16,771 nucleotides of DNA from an uncultured Lachnospiraceae bacterium (GCA_910585555.1 CAJUFU010000068.1:1-16771); one strand, 5' to 3'. Numbered from the stretch's first letter, positions 1 to 7,141 are shown. Notes: a model not told the origin generated them from the sequence alone. Numbers and translations are program-made.

Positions 1-220
1 ACCGATAGAGTTTTCGATTCTCTGGTATTTATGTAAGAATCAGGGAAAAGTAGTTGCGTCAGAAGAATTATTTGAGGCAGTATGGGGTGAAAAATATATG
101 AACAGCAATAATACAGTGATGGCCCATATAGGCCGTTTACGGGAAAAGATGAATGATTCGGCAAAAAAGGCAAAATTTATCGTAAATATATGGGGAGTCG
201 GGTATACCATTGAGAAATAA
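1..220 (+). CDS. vanR: VanR-type response regulator, C-terminal DNA-binding end (5' truncated by window)
   Basis: This is the 3' end of a gene cut by the window edge; codons read in frame from base 2 to the TAA at 218-220. The visible 72 residues are a complete OmpR/PhoB-type winged-helix end: an EFSILWYLCKNQGKVV start, the ELFEAVWGEKY segment, a recognition helix around NTVMAHIGRLREKM, and the terminal wing NIWGVGYTIEK. The wording is close to what I recall of the VanR proteins of vanB/vanG clusters. The receiver domain is outside the window, so the phospho-acceptor Asp cannot be checked. The following vanS starts inside this gene (TTG 210, stop at 220), giving an 11-base overlap typical of a coupled two-component operon. 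Its expected role is to activate the resistance operon after phosphorylation by VanS. The family call is secure; the van assignment rests mainly on context. Confidence 0.9.
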   Translation, partial: PIEFSILWYLCKNQGKVVASEELFEAVWGEKYMNSNNTVMAHIGRLREKMNDSAKKAKFIVNIWGVGYTIEK

Positions 221-1343
221 AAAAAAGATTTTAAATAGAGAATTTCAAACATTTTATACCAGGGTATTTAACCGTCTGACTGTCATGTTTTTGGTGGCAG
301 TTTTGTTGATTTATTTTCTGCGCTTTGCAGTTTTACGAGGGCACTTTGCTGATTTCGTAGTTGATATTTTACAGAATGCTTTTCTGATGGAGTATGGTGC
401 GGCACGTAGTTTATATACGCAAGTATTTCGGAATCATATGGATATGTTGATGATGGCGGCATTAGTGATAGCATTTCTTATTATATTCCGCATCTTTCTG
501 AAGTGGTTTACAAAGTATTTTGAAGAAATCGGAAAAGGAATGGACAGCTTGATAGAAGATGGTGCGGCGGAAGTATCTTTATCGCCCGAACTTTTGCCAA
601 TGGAGAGAAAATTAAATACGATAAAGCATATCATTGAAAAACAAAGAAGAGATATGTCTGCGGCAGAACAGCGAAAAAATGATTTGATTATGTATCTTGC
701 CCATGACCTGAAAACGCCCCTTGCATCTGTGATCGGCTATCTGAATCTATTGCGTGATGAGGGAAAAATATCGGATGAACTGAGAGAAAAATATCTTTCT
801 GTTTCATTGGATAAAGCAGAACGGTTGGAAGATTTGATCAATGAATTTTTTGAAATTTCAAAATATAATCTGACAACAATAACACTTCAATATAGTAAAA
901 TAAATTTAGGGCGTTTGCTGGAAATGCTTTTATATGAATTCCAGCCAATGCTGAAAGAAAAGGATTTGAAATGTAATCTTCGTGTTCCGGAAGATATCGT
1001 AATGAAATGCGATGCAGACAGAATGCAGCGTGTATTTGACAATCTGTTGAGAAATGCCGTTATTTATAGCTTTCATGGAACGGATATTGACATTACAGTT
1101 ACCAGACAGGAAGAAAGTGTAATGATTAGCTTCACAAATCATGGAGACACCATTCCGGCGGAAAAGCTGGAACGGATATTTGAACAGTTTTACAGGCTTG
1201 ATGCTTCGCGAAGTACGAGCAGTGGCGGGGCAGGTCTGGGGCTGGCTATCGCAAAGCAGATTGTTGAGCTTCATCATGGTACGATTCAGGCCAGAAGTCA
1301 GGATGAAGTAATCGAGTTTGAAGTCGTATTGCCGGTTTCGTAA
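210..1343 (+). CDS. vanS: VanS-type sensor histidine kinase
   Basis: This 377-residue membrane histidine kinase would sense glycopeptide or envelope stress and phosphorylate VanR. It has two transmembrane segments (about residues 22-42 and 76-98) bracketing an extracellular loop of only about 35 residues, a HAMP-like linker, then the dimerisation/H-box LAHDLKTPLASVIGYL with phospho-acceptor His165. The ATPase domain shows an N-box (FDNLLRNAVIYS), an F-box around IFEQFYRLD, and the G2 box GAGLGLAIAKQIVELHHGTI. The short loop suits a VanSB/VanSG-like or intramembrane sensor; ligand specificity cannot be read from sequence. The TTG at 210 is used because it overlaps the vanR end and gives the usual family length; GGGGAG at 192-197 lies 12 bases upstream. 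No frameshift is seen. The final codons overlap the proposed VanR operator. Confidence 0.92.
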   Translation: MRNKKKILNREFQTFYTRVFNRLTVMFLVAVLLIYFLRFAVLRGHFADFVVDILQNAFLMEYGAARSLYTQVFRNHMDMLMMAALVIAFLIIFRIFLKWFTKYFEEIGKGMDSLIEDGAAEVSLSPELLPMERKLNTIKHIIEKQRRDMSAAEQRKNDLIMYLAHDLKTPLASVIGYLNLLRDEGKISDELREKYLSVSLDKAERLEDLINEFFEISKYNLTTITLQYSKINLGRLLEMLLYEFQPMLKEKDLKCNLRVPEDIVMKCDADRMQRVFDNLLRNAVIYSFHGTDIDITVTRQEESVMISFTNHGDTIPAEKLERIFEQFYRLDASRSTSSGGAGLGLAIAKQIVELHHGTIQARSQDEVIEFEVVLPVS

Positions 1344-1367
1344 GTAATTTGTAAGAAAGTCTATAGT
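1338..1367 (+). promoter_or_regulatory. Candidate VanR operator and promoter for the vanW-vanG operon
   Basis: Two direct repeats, TCGTAAGTAAT (1338-1348) and TTGTAAGAAAG (1349-1359), stand exactly 11 bp apart, one helical turn, as expected for an OmpR/PhoB-family dimer. They resemble the 12-bp VanR box TCGTANGAAANT that I recall from enterococcal van promoters, with one mismatch each. A TATAGT -10-like hexamer follows at 1362-1367, so the repeats cover the -35 region and would make an activator-dependent promoter. The first repeat overlaps the vanS stop codon. The -10 assignment is an inference. Confidence 0.62.
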
Positions 1368-1404
1368 AAATCAGTTGAATATCATATGGGTAAACAAATA
1401 AACC

Positions 1405-1456
1405 ACACTCTTGTTTTTGATACAATAAGTACCGAAACAAGGGTGTTTTGTTTTGC
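1405..1456 (+). terminator. Terminator-like hairpin between vanS and vanW
   Basis: ACACTCTTGTTT (1405-1416) pairs with AAACAAGGGTGT (1435-1446): 12 pairs including one G-U, with an 18-base loop and a following T-rich run TTTGTTTTG. It may simply end vanRS transcription. If the promoter at 1338-1367 drives vanW, the hairpin lies in that leader and could attenuate the resistance genes. Confidence 0.6.
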
Positions 1457-1482
1457 AAAAATATAGAGGAAGGAGCAGTTTT

Positions 1483-2325
1483 ATGTCAAGAAAAAGACTA
1501 ACATAGATATTTCCTTTTTTGCTTCCTCTCCGTAAGTGGCAAAGAAAAAAATTTTTTTATTTCAAAATGTGGTTAGACGGGTACAGGTATGCACAAAAGA
1601 AATCTGAAAAAATACTTCCCAATTTAGTATTTGAAACTTCAATTCCGATGCTGAATGGGAACAGTGGATTTGATATGAAATATCAATTTAATAAAGTATA
1701 CAATTTAAAATTGGCGGCGAAAACCATTGATAAAATCATCATAGAACCGGAAGAAACCTTTTCGTTTTGGCAGCTTGTCCGACGGGCAGACCGCTGTCAA
1801 AAATACAAAGACGGTTTAAATGTGATAGATGGGAAAACAGTCGCGTCTTATGGCGGAGGATTATGCATGTTGAGTGATATGCTGTTCTGGATGTTTTTGC
1901 ATACGCCTTTGACTGTTATTGAACGCCATGGACATGGGGCATTATCCTTTCCGTCCACAACGCAAGATTTTCCAAAAGGAACAGATGCGACAGTGAATGA
2001 GGGCTGGTTAGATTTAAAAGTTTGTAATAAAACAGAGAATACATTTCAGATAGAGATTGATTTTGATGAGCGTACTATGTATGGCCGTATTTTGTCAAAA
2101 AACGTTGTAAACATGGAATATGCGGTGTTTAATTCATCTGTAATTTACAGAAAACAGGGTGAAAAAATCTATCAGACTGCATCCGTCTGCCGTATGGAAA
2201 CAGATAAGGATTCGGGCAGAAAAACGGAAAAGAAATTGTATGATAATCGGTGTCAGATAGGCTATCGGCTCCCTAATCAGATAAAAATTGAAGAAGATCA
2301 AACTTCGGAATGGAGAAAAAGATGA
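1483..2325 (+). pseudogene. vanW: VanW-family protein, reading frame interrupted by an amber codon at codon 8 (translatable part from TTG 1519)
   Basis: VanW is an accessory protein of vanB and vanG clusters with no established biochemical role. The natural start is ATG 1483, with AGGAAGGAG at 1468-1476. The frame then reads MSRKRLT, a TAG at 1504-1506, and IFPFLLPLRKWQRK. The peptide before the stop and the one after it both resemble the start of VanWB as I remember it (MNRKRLTQRFPFLLP), so a single CAG-to-TAG change in a formerly intact gene is the simplest reading. After the stop, the frame is open to 2325: 268 residues from TTG 1519, which has no good ribosome binding site. It contains the family core ETFSFWQLVRRAD and the GGGLC motif (residues 112-116 counted from 1519). 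It overlaps vanG by ATGA. It is either a recent pseudogene, a weakly reinitiated protein, or a base-call error. Confidence 0.85.
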
Positions 2326-3365
2326 AAAAAAGGATAGCAGTTATTTTTGGAGGTCATTCGACAGAGTATGATGTATCGCTACAATCAGCATTTTCCGTTT
2401 TGCAGAGTATCGATAGAAGTCGTTTGGAGATTGTGCCTGTTGGCATTACCAGAGAAGGAGAATGGTATCATTATACAGGAAAAATTGAAAAAATCAGTAA
2501 CAATACATGGTTTGAAGACGAGGAAAATTTATATCCGATTATAGTTTCCCAAAGCCGCTTGTCACAAACTTTTATAGAGTTTTATGGAGATAAGTTCAAA
2601 GAGTTCCCAATTGATTTGGTATTCCCAATATTACACGGCAAAAATGGGGAAGATGGCACTCTGCAAGGATTATTTGAATTGGCAGGAATACCGGTTGTTG
2701 GATGCAATACGCTTTCGTCAGCGATTTGTATGGACAAGGACAGGGCGCATAAACTTGTCAGTCTTGTAGGAATCGCTGTTCCTGAATCGGTAACTTTTAA
2801 ACGTTTTGAAAAAGAAACGGCTTATAAGGAAATAAAGGAAAAATTATGCTGTCCGATGTTTGTAAAACCTGTTCGGGCAGGCTCATCTTTTGGCATCACA
2901 AGAATCAATGAAATGCAGCAGCTTGATGCGGCAGTCGAGCTTGCCTTTCAATACGATCGGGAAGTTATTGTTGAGGAGGCCGTCAACGGATTTGAAGTTG
3001 GCTGCGCAATACTTGGGAATGATACTCTGACCGTTGGGAGGATTGATGAAATAGAATTATCAGGAAGTTTTTTTGATTATATAGAAAAGTATACATTGAA
3101 ATCTTCCAAAATTTATATGCCTGCAAGAGTGGACTATGAAACGGAAAAAAGGATACAGGAAACTGCTGAGGTTATATATAAGGTATTGGGTTGTTCAGGT
3201 TATGCAAGGGTGGATATGTTCTACACATCGTCTGGCGAAATCGTATTTAATGAAGTAAATACGATTCCCGGATTTACTACCCATAGCCGGTATCCCAACA
3301 TGATGAAGGGCATTGGCTTATCTTTTACAGAAGTGTTGGACAAGTTAATAAGCCTGTATTTATAG
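2322..3365 (+). CDS. vanG: D-alanine--D-serine ligase VanG
   Basis: This cytoplasmic ATP-grasp ligase joins D-Ala to D-Ser, making precursors with lowered vancomycin affinity. ATG 2322 is chosen over the in-frame ATG 2310: it has GGAG at 2312-2315, overlaps the vanW stop as ATGA, and gives MKKRIAVIFGG at 347 residues, close to the usual ~349. Visible elements are the N-terminal GGHSTEYDVS with catalytic Glu15, HGKNGEDGTLQG (105-116), the ATP-binding KPVRAGSSFGI (182-192), the omega-loop region FFDYIEKYTLKSSKIYMP (250-267), and the metal/phosphate loop NEVNTIPGFTTHSRYP (310-325). The EKYTLKSSK segment, unlike that of the D-lactate ligases, and near-identity to VanG over long stretches as I recall it favour Ser as acceptor. 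Substrate choice is therefore inferred from family resemblance plus the neighbouring serine racemase. Confidence 0.95.
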   Translation: MKKRIAVIFGGHSTEYDVSLQSAFSVLQSIDRSRLEIVPVGITREGEWYHYTGKIEKISNNTWFEDEENLYPIIVSQSRLSQTFIEFYGDKFKEFPIDLVFPILHGKNGEDGTLQGLFELAGIPVVGCNTLSSAICMDKDRAHKLVSLVGIAVPESVTFKRFEKETAYKEIKEKLCCPMFVKPVRAGSSFGITRINEMQQLDAAVELAFQYDREVIVEEAVNGFEVGCAILGNDTLTVGRIDEIELSGSFFDYIEKYTLKSSKIYMPARVDYETEKRIQETAEVIYKVLGCSGYARVDMFYTSSGEIVFNEVNTIPGFTTHSRYPNMMKGIGLSFTEVLDKLISLYL

Positions 3366-3401
3366 TCAACGGCATAACAAATTTTATATAAGGAGATCAT
3401 C

Positions 3402-3869
3402 ATGAAAATCAGAAGAAGGATTATTGATTATTCAAGAGGAAATAATCTGCATCATTTTTGGCGCCTTTACAGGCTTCAGAAAAAGGCAGGGGATGAAGGA
3501 ATGATACATGATATTTTAACTTTTTTACTTAGCAGATGTGCGCACCGGCATGGAGGGTATATCGGCCCGGATACCGTAATAAAGAATCATTTATCACTTC
3601 CACACGGGCTGCATGGCGTTTTTATTTCACGATATGCACAAATAGGGGAAAACTGTTGCATTTATCAAAATGTAACAATCGGAGAAGTAAACAGGAAAGC
3701 GCCTGTCATTGGTAATGATTGTTTGATTGGTGCAGGCGCTGTCATTATTGGGGATATCAAAATAGGGAGCCATGTAAAAATCGGCGCGGGTGCGGTAGTA
3801 AATACAAATGTGCCGGACAATTATACCGTTGTTTCACAGCCAATGCGTATGATAAAAGGAGAAGAATAA
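3402..3869 (+). CDS. Left-handed beta-helix (hexapeptide-repeat) acyltransferase, serine O-acetyltransferase-like
   Basis: This is a 155-residue soluble protein. After about 50 helical residues, hexapeptide repeats run from about residue 52 to 135 (for example IGENCCIYQNVTIG, IGNDCLIGAGAVIIG, IGSHVKIGAGAVV). The segment LSLPHGLHGVFIS lines up with the DHGTG region of CysE-type serine acetyltransferases, making His68 the candidate catalytic residue; the C-terminal end VPDNYTVVSQPMRMI matches the CoA-side tail. It lacks most of the long N-terminal helical domain of true CysE, as do many cell-surface-polymer acetyltransferases. Start ATG 3402 has AAGGAG upstream. It sits between vanG and the serine racemase, ending one base before the racemase GTG, so it belongs to the operon. 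In enterococcal vanG clusters this place is held by vanXY. Serine, a peptidoglycan intermediate or a sugar could be the acceptor; the sequence does not decide. Confidence 0.8.
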   Translation: MKIRRRIIDYSRGNNLHHFWRLYRLQKKAGDEGMIHDILTFLLSRCAHRHGGYIGPDTVIKNHLSLPHGLHGVFISRYAQIGENCCIYQNVTIGEVNRKAPVIGNDCLIGAGAVIIGDIKIGSHVKIGAGAVVNTNVPDNYTVVSQPMRMIKGEE

Positions 3870-3870
3870 G

Positions 3871-5031
3871 GTGGGAAGTACACAGGCAGAAACGGAGCGT
3901 TCATGGATTGAATTAAATATAAAAAATTTGCAGCATAATGTAAAAGTATTAACGCAAGCAATGCCGCCTGCATGTGAATTAATGGCGGTTGTAAAAGCAC
4001 AGGCATATGGGCATGGGGCTTGCAAAATATCCACGATGCTTAATAAAATAGGGATTAAAGCGTTTGCGGCTGCCACGGTTGAAGAAGGCATACAGCTTAG
4101 AAAAAGCGGTATTCGCGGGGAAATCCTGATTCTTGGATATACCGATACGAAACGGGCATCTGACTTACAAAAATTTGATTTAATACAGACCCTGATCGAT
4201 TTTGAATATGCAAAAGCCCTAAACAGCCAAAATCTTGCCGTAAAGGTTCATATGAAAATCGATACGGGTATGCATAGGCTTGGATTTCCCTGCACAGAGG
4301 TTTTGGCGGTAAAAAGGGCATTTGAGATGAAAAATCTAAAAATTTGTGGGATATATACACATTTGTGCTGTGCAGACAGTCTGCAGGCGGATGATATTGC
4401 GTTTACCAGAAAACAGATTGATCGTTTTTATCATTTGCTGGATGCTTTGAAGGATGGGGAAATAGATATTCCTAAAGTACATATACAAAGCAGCTACGGT
4501 TTGTTGAACTATCCTGATCTTACATGTAATTACATAAGAGTAGGAATAGCGTTATATGGAGTTTTAAGCTCTCCGAATGATGACACAAATTTAAAACTTG
4601 ACCTGCGCCCTGTACTTTCCTTAAAAAGCCGGGTGGTGTTGATACGAAAGGTAAAAAAAGGTGAAAGTGTTGGATATGGCAGGGAGTCCACAGTAAAACG
4701 AGATAGCAGAATTGCAATCATACCGATTGGATATGGTGATGGTTTTCCAAGAAACCTTTACAATGGAAACGGCAGGGTATTGGTAAACAGCCATATCGTA
4801 CCTATTGTGGGGCGAATTTGTATGGATCAACTCTCTATAGACATAACAGATGTGGAGGGGGTGTCCACAGGCGATATTGTAACGCTTATAGGCGCGGAAG
4901 AATACGATGATTTATCTGCCTCTTCCGTTGCATACAGTTTGGGCACTATCAGTAACGAACTGTTGTGCAGAATGGGGGCAAGGCTGCCTGTTATCATAAA
5001 ATCTGATGCTTTGGAGGTAAACAGTTTATGA
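3871..5031 (+). CDS. vanT: PLP-dependent serine racemase (VanT racemase domain, no membrane domain)
   Basis: This 386-residue fold-III alanine/serine racemase would supply D-Ser to VanG. GTG 3871 is preceded by AAAGGAG (3855-3861). Visible residues are the PLP lysine in AVVKAQAYGHG (Lys42), KIDTGMHRLGF (129-139) with Arg136, SSYGLLNY, the catalytic Tyr269 in VGYGRES, and GRICMDQL. Near the C-terminus it reads GTISNELLCR: Asn362 stands where alanine racemases carry a Tyr (TIxYE). I recall this Tyr-to-Asn change as a feature of VanT serine racemases, so serine is favoured over alanine. Canonical VanT proteins carry an N-terminal membrane acyltransferase-like domain of roughly 300 residues; here it is absent and the preceding frame is a soluble acyltransferase. 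The stop overlaps the next start by ATGA. Racemase is certain; serine specificity is likely. Confidence 0.88.
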   Translation: MGSTQAETERSWIELNIKNLQHNVKVLTQAMPPACELMAVVKAQAYGHGACKISTMLNKIGIKAFAAATVEEGIQLRKSGIRGEILILGYTDTKRASDLQKFDLIQTLIDFEYAKALNSQNLAVKVHMKIDTGMHRLGFPCTEVLAVKRAFEMKNLKICGIYTHLCCADSLQADDIAFTRKQIDRFYHLLDALKDGEIDIPKVHIQSSYGLLNYPDLTCNYIRVGIALYGVLSSPNDDTNLKLDLRPVLSLKSRVVLIRKVKKGESVGYGRESTVKRDSRIAIIPIGYGDGFPRNLYNGNGRVLVNSHIVPIVGRICMDQLSIDITDVEGVSTGDIVTLIGAEEYDDLSASSVAYSLGTISNELLCRMGARLPVIIKSDALEVNSL

Positions 5032-5792
5032 AAAAAAAGTTAAAAAATATTACATCAGCATCAGGAAAGAAAAATAAAGCGGATATAGTAATCTGTGCTA
5101 TTATTTTTACACTCAGCATGGGAATAATGGCGGGCTGTTTCATTGCAAAAGATAATACAGAAGATATACATGGTCAGTTTAGAGCAGAAACAAAGGATAT
5201 TTTACTTGAAAACACTCAAGTGGATGGATTGTTGCTGGAAGCTGACAGTAATTTGCCTGAAACAGAGCAGGTATCCCCCGGTTATTTCATTTCTATAGGG
5301 AATTTAACGATGGCATTATATGAGGATAAACAGGATATTACAGATAAACTTAACGAAAACGGCTTGCACTACAATGAGTACGATTACGATCTGAAATATT
5401 CTGATGCAGAGTATAATAAATATGATTCCTATTATATGGTTGGCGAATCACCGTTGGGTACAGATGCATCACAATGGGTTGACGCATTTTTATATATATA
5501 TTTCAAGGATGGTATATGTGTACGTTTACAATCGTGGAATGAGATTCCCGAAACTGCTCTGGGCATACATGAAGGCGATTCCTATTCTCAGTTAATAGAA
5601 CAATACGGAGATTCTTTTGAAAAACACACCTATAACGCCCACGGCGTATATAACGTATATCTTTACTCCTATCAAGATTATATTTGTGAATTCTGCATAG
5701 TTGAGGCTTATCCGGATTCCATATATGGTGTAGATATATATGTTCCGAGCTTGTATCCGGTATATTTTTATGGTGAAGAAGTGATTGATTAA
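5028..5792 (+). CDS. Membrane-anchored or lipoprotein-like protein of unknown function, last gene of the vanG operon
   Basis: This 254-residue protein has a lysine-rich N-terminus, a hydrophobic segment at about residues 20-40, and a possible but imperfect lipobox MAGC with Cys37. The rest would be extracytoplasmic and is strikingly rich in Tyr and Asp/Glu, with segments such as YNEYDYDLKYSDAEYNKYDSYY. I do not recognise a family. No HxH or SxHxxGxAxD zinc-peptidase signature is visible, so it is not a disguised VanX/VanY/VanXY, and no SxxK penicillin-binding motif stands out. The start overlaps the racemase stop by four bases (ATGA), so it is translationally coupled to the resistance genes. 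A role at the cell surface during glycopeptide exposure is only inferred from position. An alternative is an unrelated protein captured by the operon. Confidence 0.72.
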   Translation: MKKKLKNITSASGKKNKADIVICAIIFTLSMGIMAGCFIAKDNTEDIHGQFRAETKDILLENTQVDGLLLEADSNLPETEQVSPGYFISIGNLTMALYEDKQDITDKLNENGLHYNEYDYDLKYSDAEYNKYDSYYMVGESPLGTDASQWVDAFLYIYFKDGICVRLQSWNEIPETALGIHEGDSYSQLIEQYGDSFEKHTYNAHGVYNVYLYSYQDYICEFCIVEAYPDSIYGVDIYVPSLYPVYFYGEEVID

Positions 5793-5810
5793 AATTTCTC
5801 AATTATAGTA

Positions 5811-5859
5811 TTGACAAACTGCACATACTGCATATAATGATATATATACAGTATATACT
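5811..5859 (+). promoter_or_regulatory. Near-consensus promoter with dyad operator for the GntR-ABC operon
   Basis: TTGACA (5811-5816) and TATAAT (5833-5838) are separated by 16 bp. ATACTG (5825-5830) and CAGTAT (5849-5854) form an inverted repeat that brackets the -10, and AGTATATACT (5850-5859) is itself palindromic. This layout suits repression by the YtrA-type regulator encoded just downstream. Confidence 0.75.
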
Positions 5860-5905
5860 TATGAAGCACAAACTGTGACGACAGGGCGTGCAAGGAGGTT
5901 GACCA

Positions 5906-6277
5906 TTGAAAATTATCATATCAAATCAGTCCGAGCTGCCAATCTATGCGCAGATTAGGGAGCAGCTTAAGGAACAGATACTAAACGGCCGGATACCGGA
6001 AGGAAGTACCCTTCCCTCCATCAGGCAGCTGGCCAAAGAGGTGGGGGTCAGTGTGATTACCACCACCCGCGCCTACAATGATTTGGAAGCGGAAGGTTTT
6101 ATTGCCAGTATGCAGGGCAAGGGTAGTGTGGTGCTCTCTACGGATAATAACCTGTTGAAGGAACAGAGCCTGATGCGGATTGAGGAGGGACTTACCACGG
6201 CCATAGAGACGGCGCGGACCATGGGAATGTCCGAGGAAGAACTTCTTCATGTTTTTAAGAATCTACTGGAGAGATAG
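5906..6277 (+). CDS. GntR-family transcriptional regulator, YtrA subfamily
   Basis: This 123-residue regulator has an N-terminal winged helix (about residues 8-77) with the GntR hallmarks PIYAQIREQLKEQILNG, LPSIRQLAKEVGVSVITTTRAYNDLEAEG and GKGSVVL. The C-terminal part is a short helical tail of about 40 residues rather than a full effector domain, which is the YtrA subfamily layout. TTG 5906 is preceded by AAGGAGG at 5892-5898. It is followed 12 bases later by an ABC ATPase, the usual YtrA arrangement; in Bacillus subtilis the ytr operon responds to cell-wall antibiotics (established for that system, not shown here). Autoregulation is likely through the dyad over its promoter. Base composition is noticeably richer in G+C than in the vanG cluster just upstream. 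Confidence 0.92.
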   Translation: MKIIISNQSELPIYAQIREQLKEQILNGRIPEGSTLPSIRQLAKEVGVSVITTTRAYNDLEAEGFIASMQGKGSVVLSTDNNLLKEQSLMRIEEGLTTAIETARTMGMSEEELLHVFKNLLER

Positions 6278-6289
6278 GAGAGGAAGCAT

Positions 6290-7141
6290 ATGGAATTGTT
6301 GGAAGTAAAGAATCTGTCAAAGCATTATAAGGCATTTGATTTGCAGAATATTAATTTTACATTGCCCAAAGGTTATATCATGGGTTATGTGGGGCCGAAT
6401 GGTTCCGGCAAGAGTACCACGCTCAACCTGATCACCAATATCTGTAAGTGCACGGAAGGACAAATCCGCATTAACGGAATCAGCTGTGAGGAAGATGCGG
6501 TGGCATACAAGGAGCAGATTGGTTATATTGGAGACGAGTTTTATTTTCCGGATAATTTTAAGGTAAAGAATATCAAACGGGTGCTTCAGCGTTTTTATCC
6601 CACCTTTTCCTTAGAAAAGTTTAACGGCTTCCTGAAAAGATGGAACCTGCCGGAGAAAAAGGCCATCAAGGATTTTTCCAGAGGGATGAAAGTGATGCTG
6701 ATGTTTGCGTCGGTGCTTTCCAGGGATACGAAGCTTCTGGTCTTAGATGAGGCAACCAACGGGTTAGACCCAGTGATGCGCACGGAAATCCTGCAGCTTT
6801 TACAGGAGTATGTGATGGATGGAGAGCGCAGTGTGATATTCTCCACGCATATCTTAAGCGATTTGGAGCAGATCGCGGATTATATCTATTTTATCCATAA
6901 AGGGCGGACCATACTCTATGATGCCAAAGACGAATTGATTGAAAGCTATCTTCTGATCAAAGGAGAACGGAGCGCGGTATCTGTAGAACTGGAAAAGGCT
7001 TTGATTGGGGTGCTTGATAATGCCTACGGGTTCGAGGCGCTTTTGCCCAGTGATAAAGCAGGGCTTCTTGGCAGTGAGTTCCATTATGAGAAACCAAACA
7101 TTGACCAGATTGTGGTTCATTATATTAAGGATGGAAAGTAG
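6290..7141 (+). CDS. ABC transporter ATP-binding protein
   Basis: This 283-residue cytoplasmic ATPase subunit has Walker A GPNGSGKST (35-43), a Q-loop around Gln76, a degenerate signature FSRGMKV (129-135) instead of LSGGQ, Walker B LLVLDE (149-154), D-loop NGLD and the switch His187 in FSTHILS. A variant signature of this kind is common in EcsA/YtrB/BcrA-like exporters. The C-terminal 80 residues are a less conserved extension. The ATG at 6290 follows GAGAGGAAG closely. It lies between the GntR regulator and a small permease 16 bases downstream, so the three form one operon. The substrate cannot be read from sequence; peptide or antibiotic export, or sensing of envelope damage, are the common roles of such units. 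Confidence 0.93.
   Translation: MELLEVKNLSKHYKAFDLQNINFTLPKGYIMGYVGPNGSGKSTTLNLITNICKCTEGQIRINGISCEEDAVAYKEQIGYIGDEFYFPDNFKVKNIKRVLQRFYPTFSLEKFNGFLKRWNLPEKKAIKDFSRGMKVMLMFASVLSRDTKLLVLDEATNGLDPVMRTEILQLLQEYVMDGERSVIFSTHILSDLEQIADYIYFIHKGRTILYDAKDELIESYLLIKGERSAVSVELEKALIGVLDNAYGFEALLPSDKAGLLGSEFHYEKPNIDQIVVHYIKDGK

Noticed and set aside
2310..2321. Alternative vanG start at ATG 2310
   Set aside because: It lacks a ribosome binding site, while ATG 2322 has GGAG at the right distance and matches the family N-terminus.
5028..5792. Last operon gene considered as a divergent VanY/VanXY peptidase
   Set aside because: No zinc-binding His/Asp pattern of the D,D-peptidases is visible in the translation.
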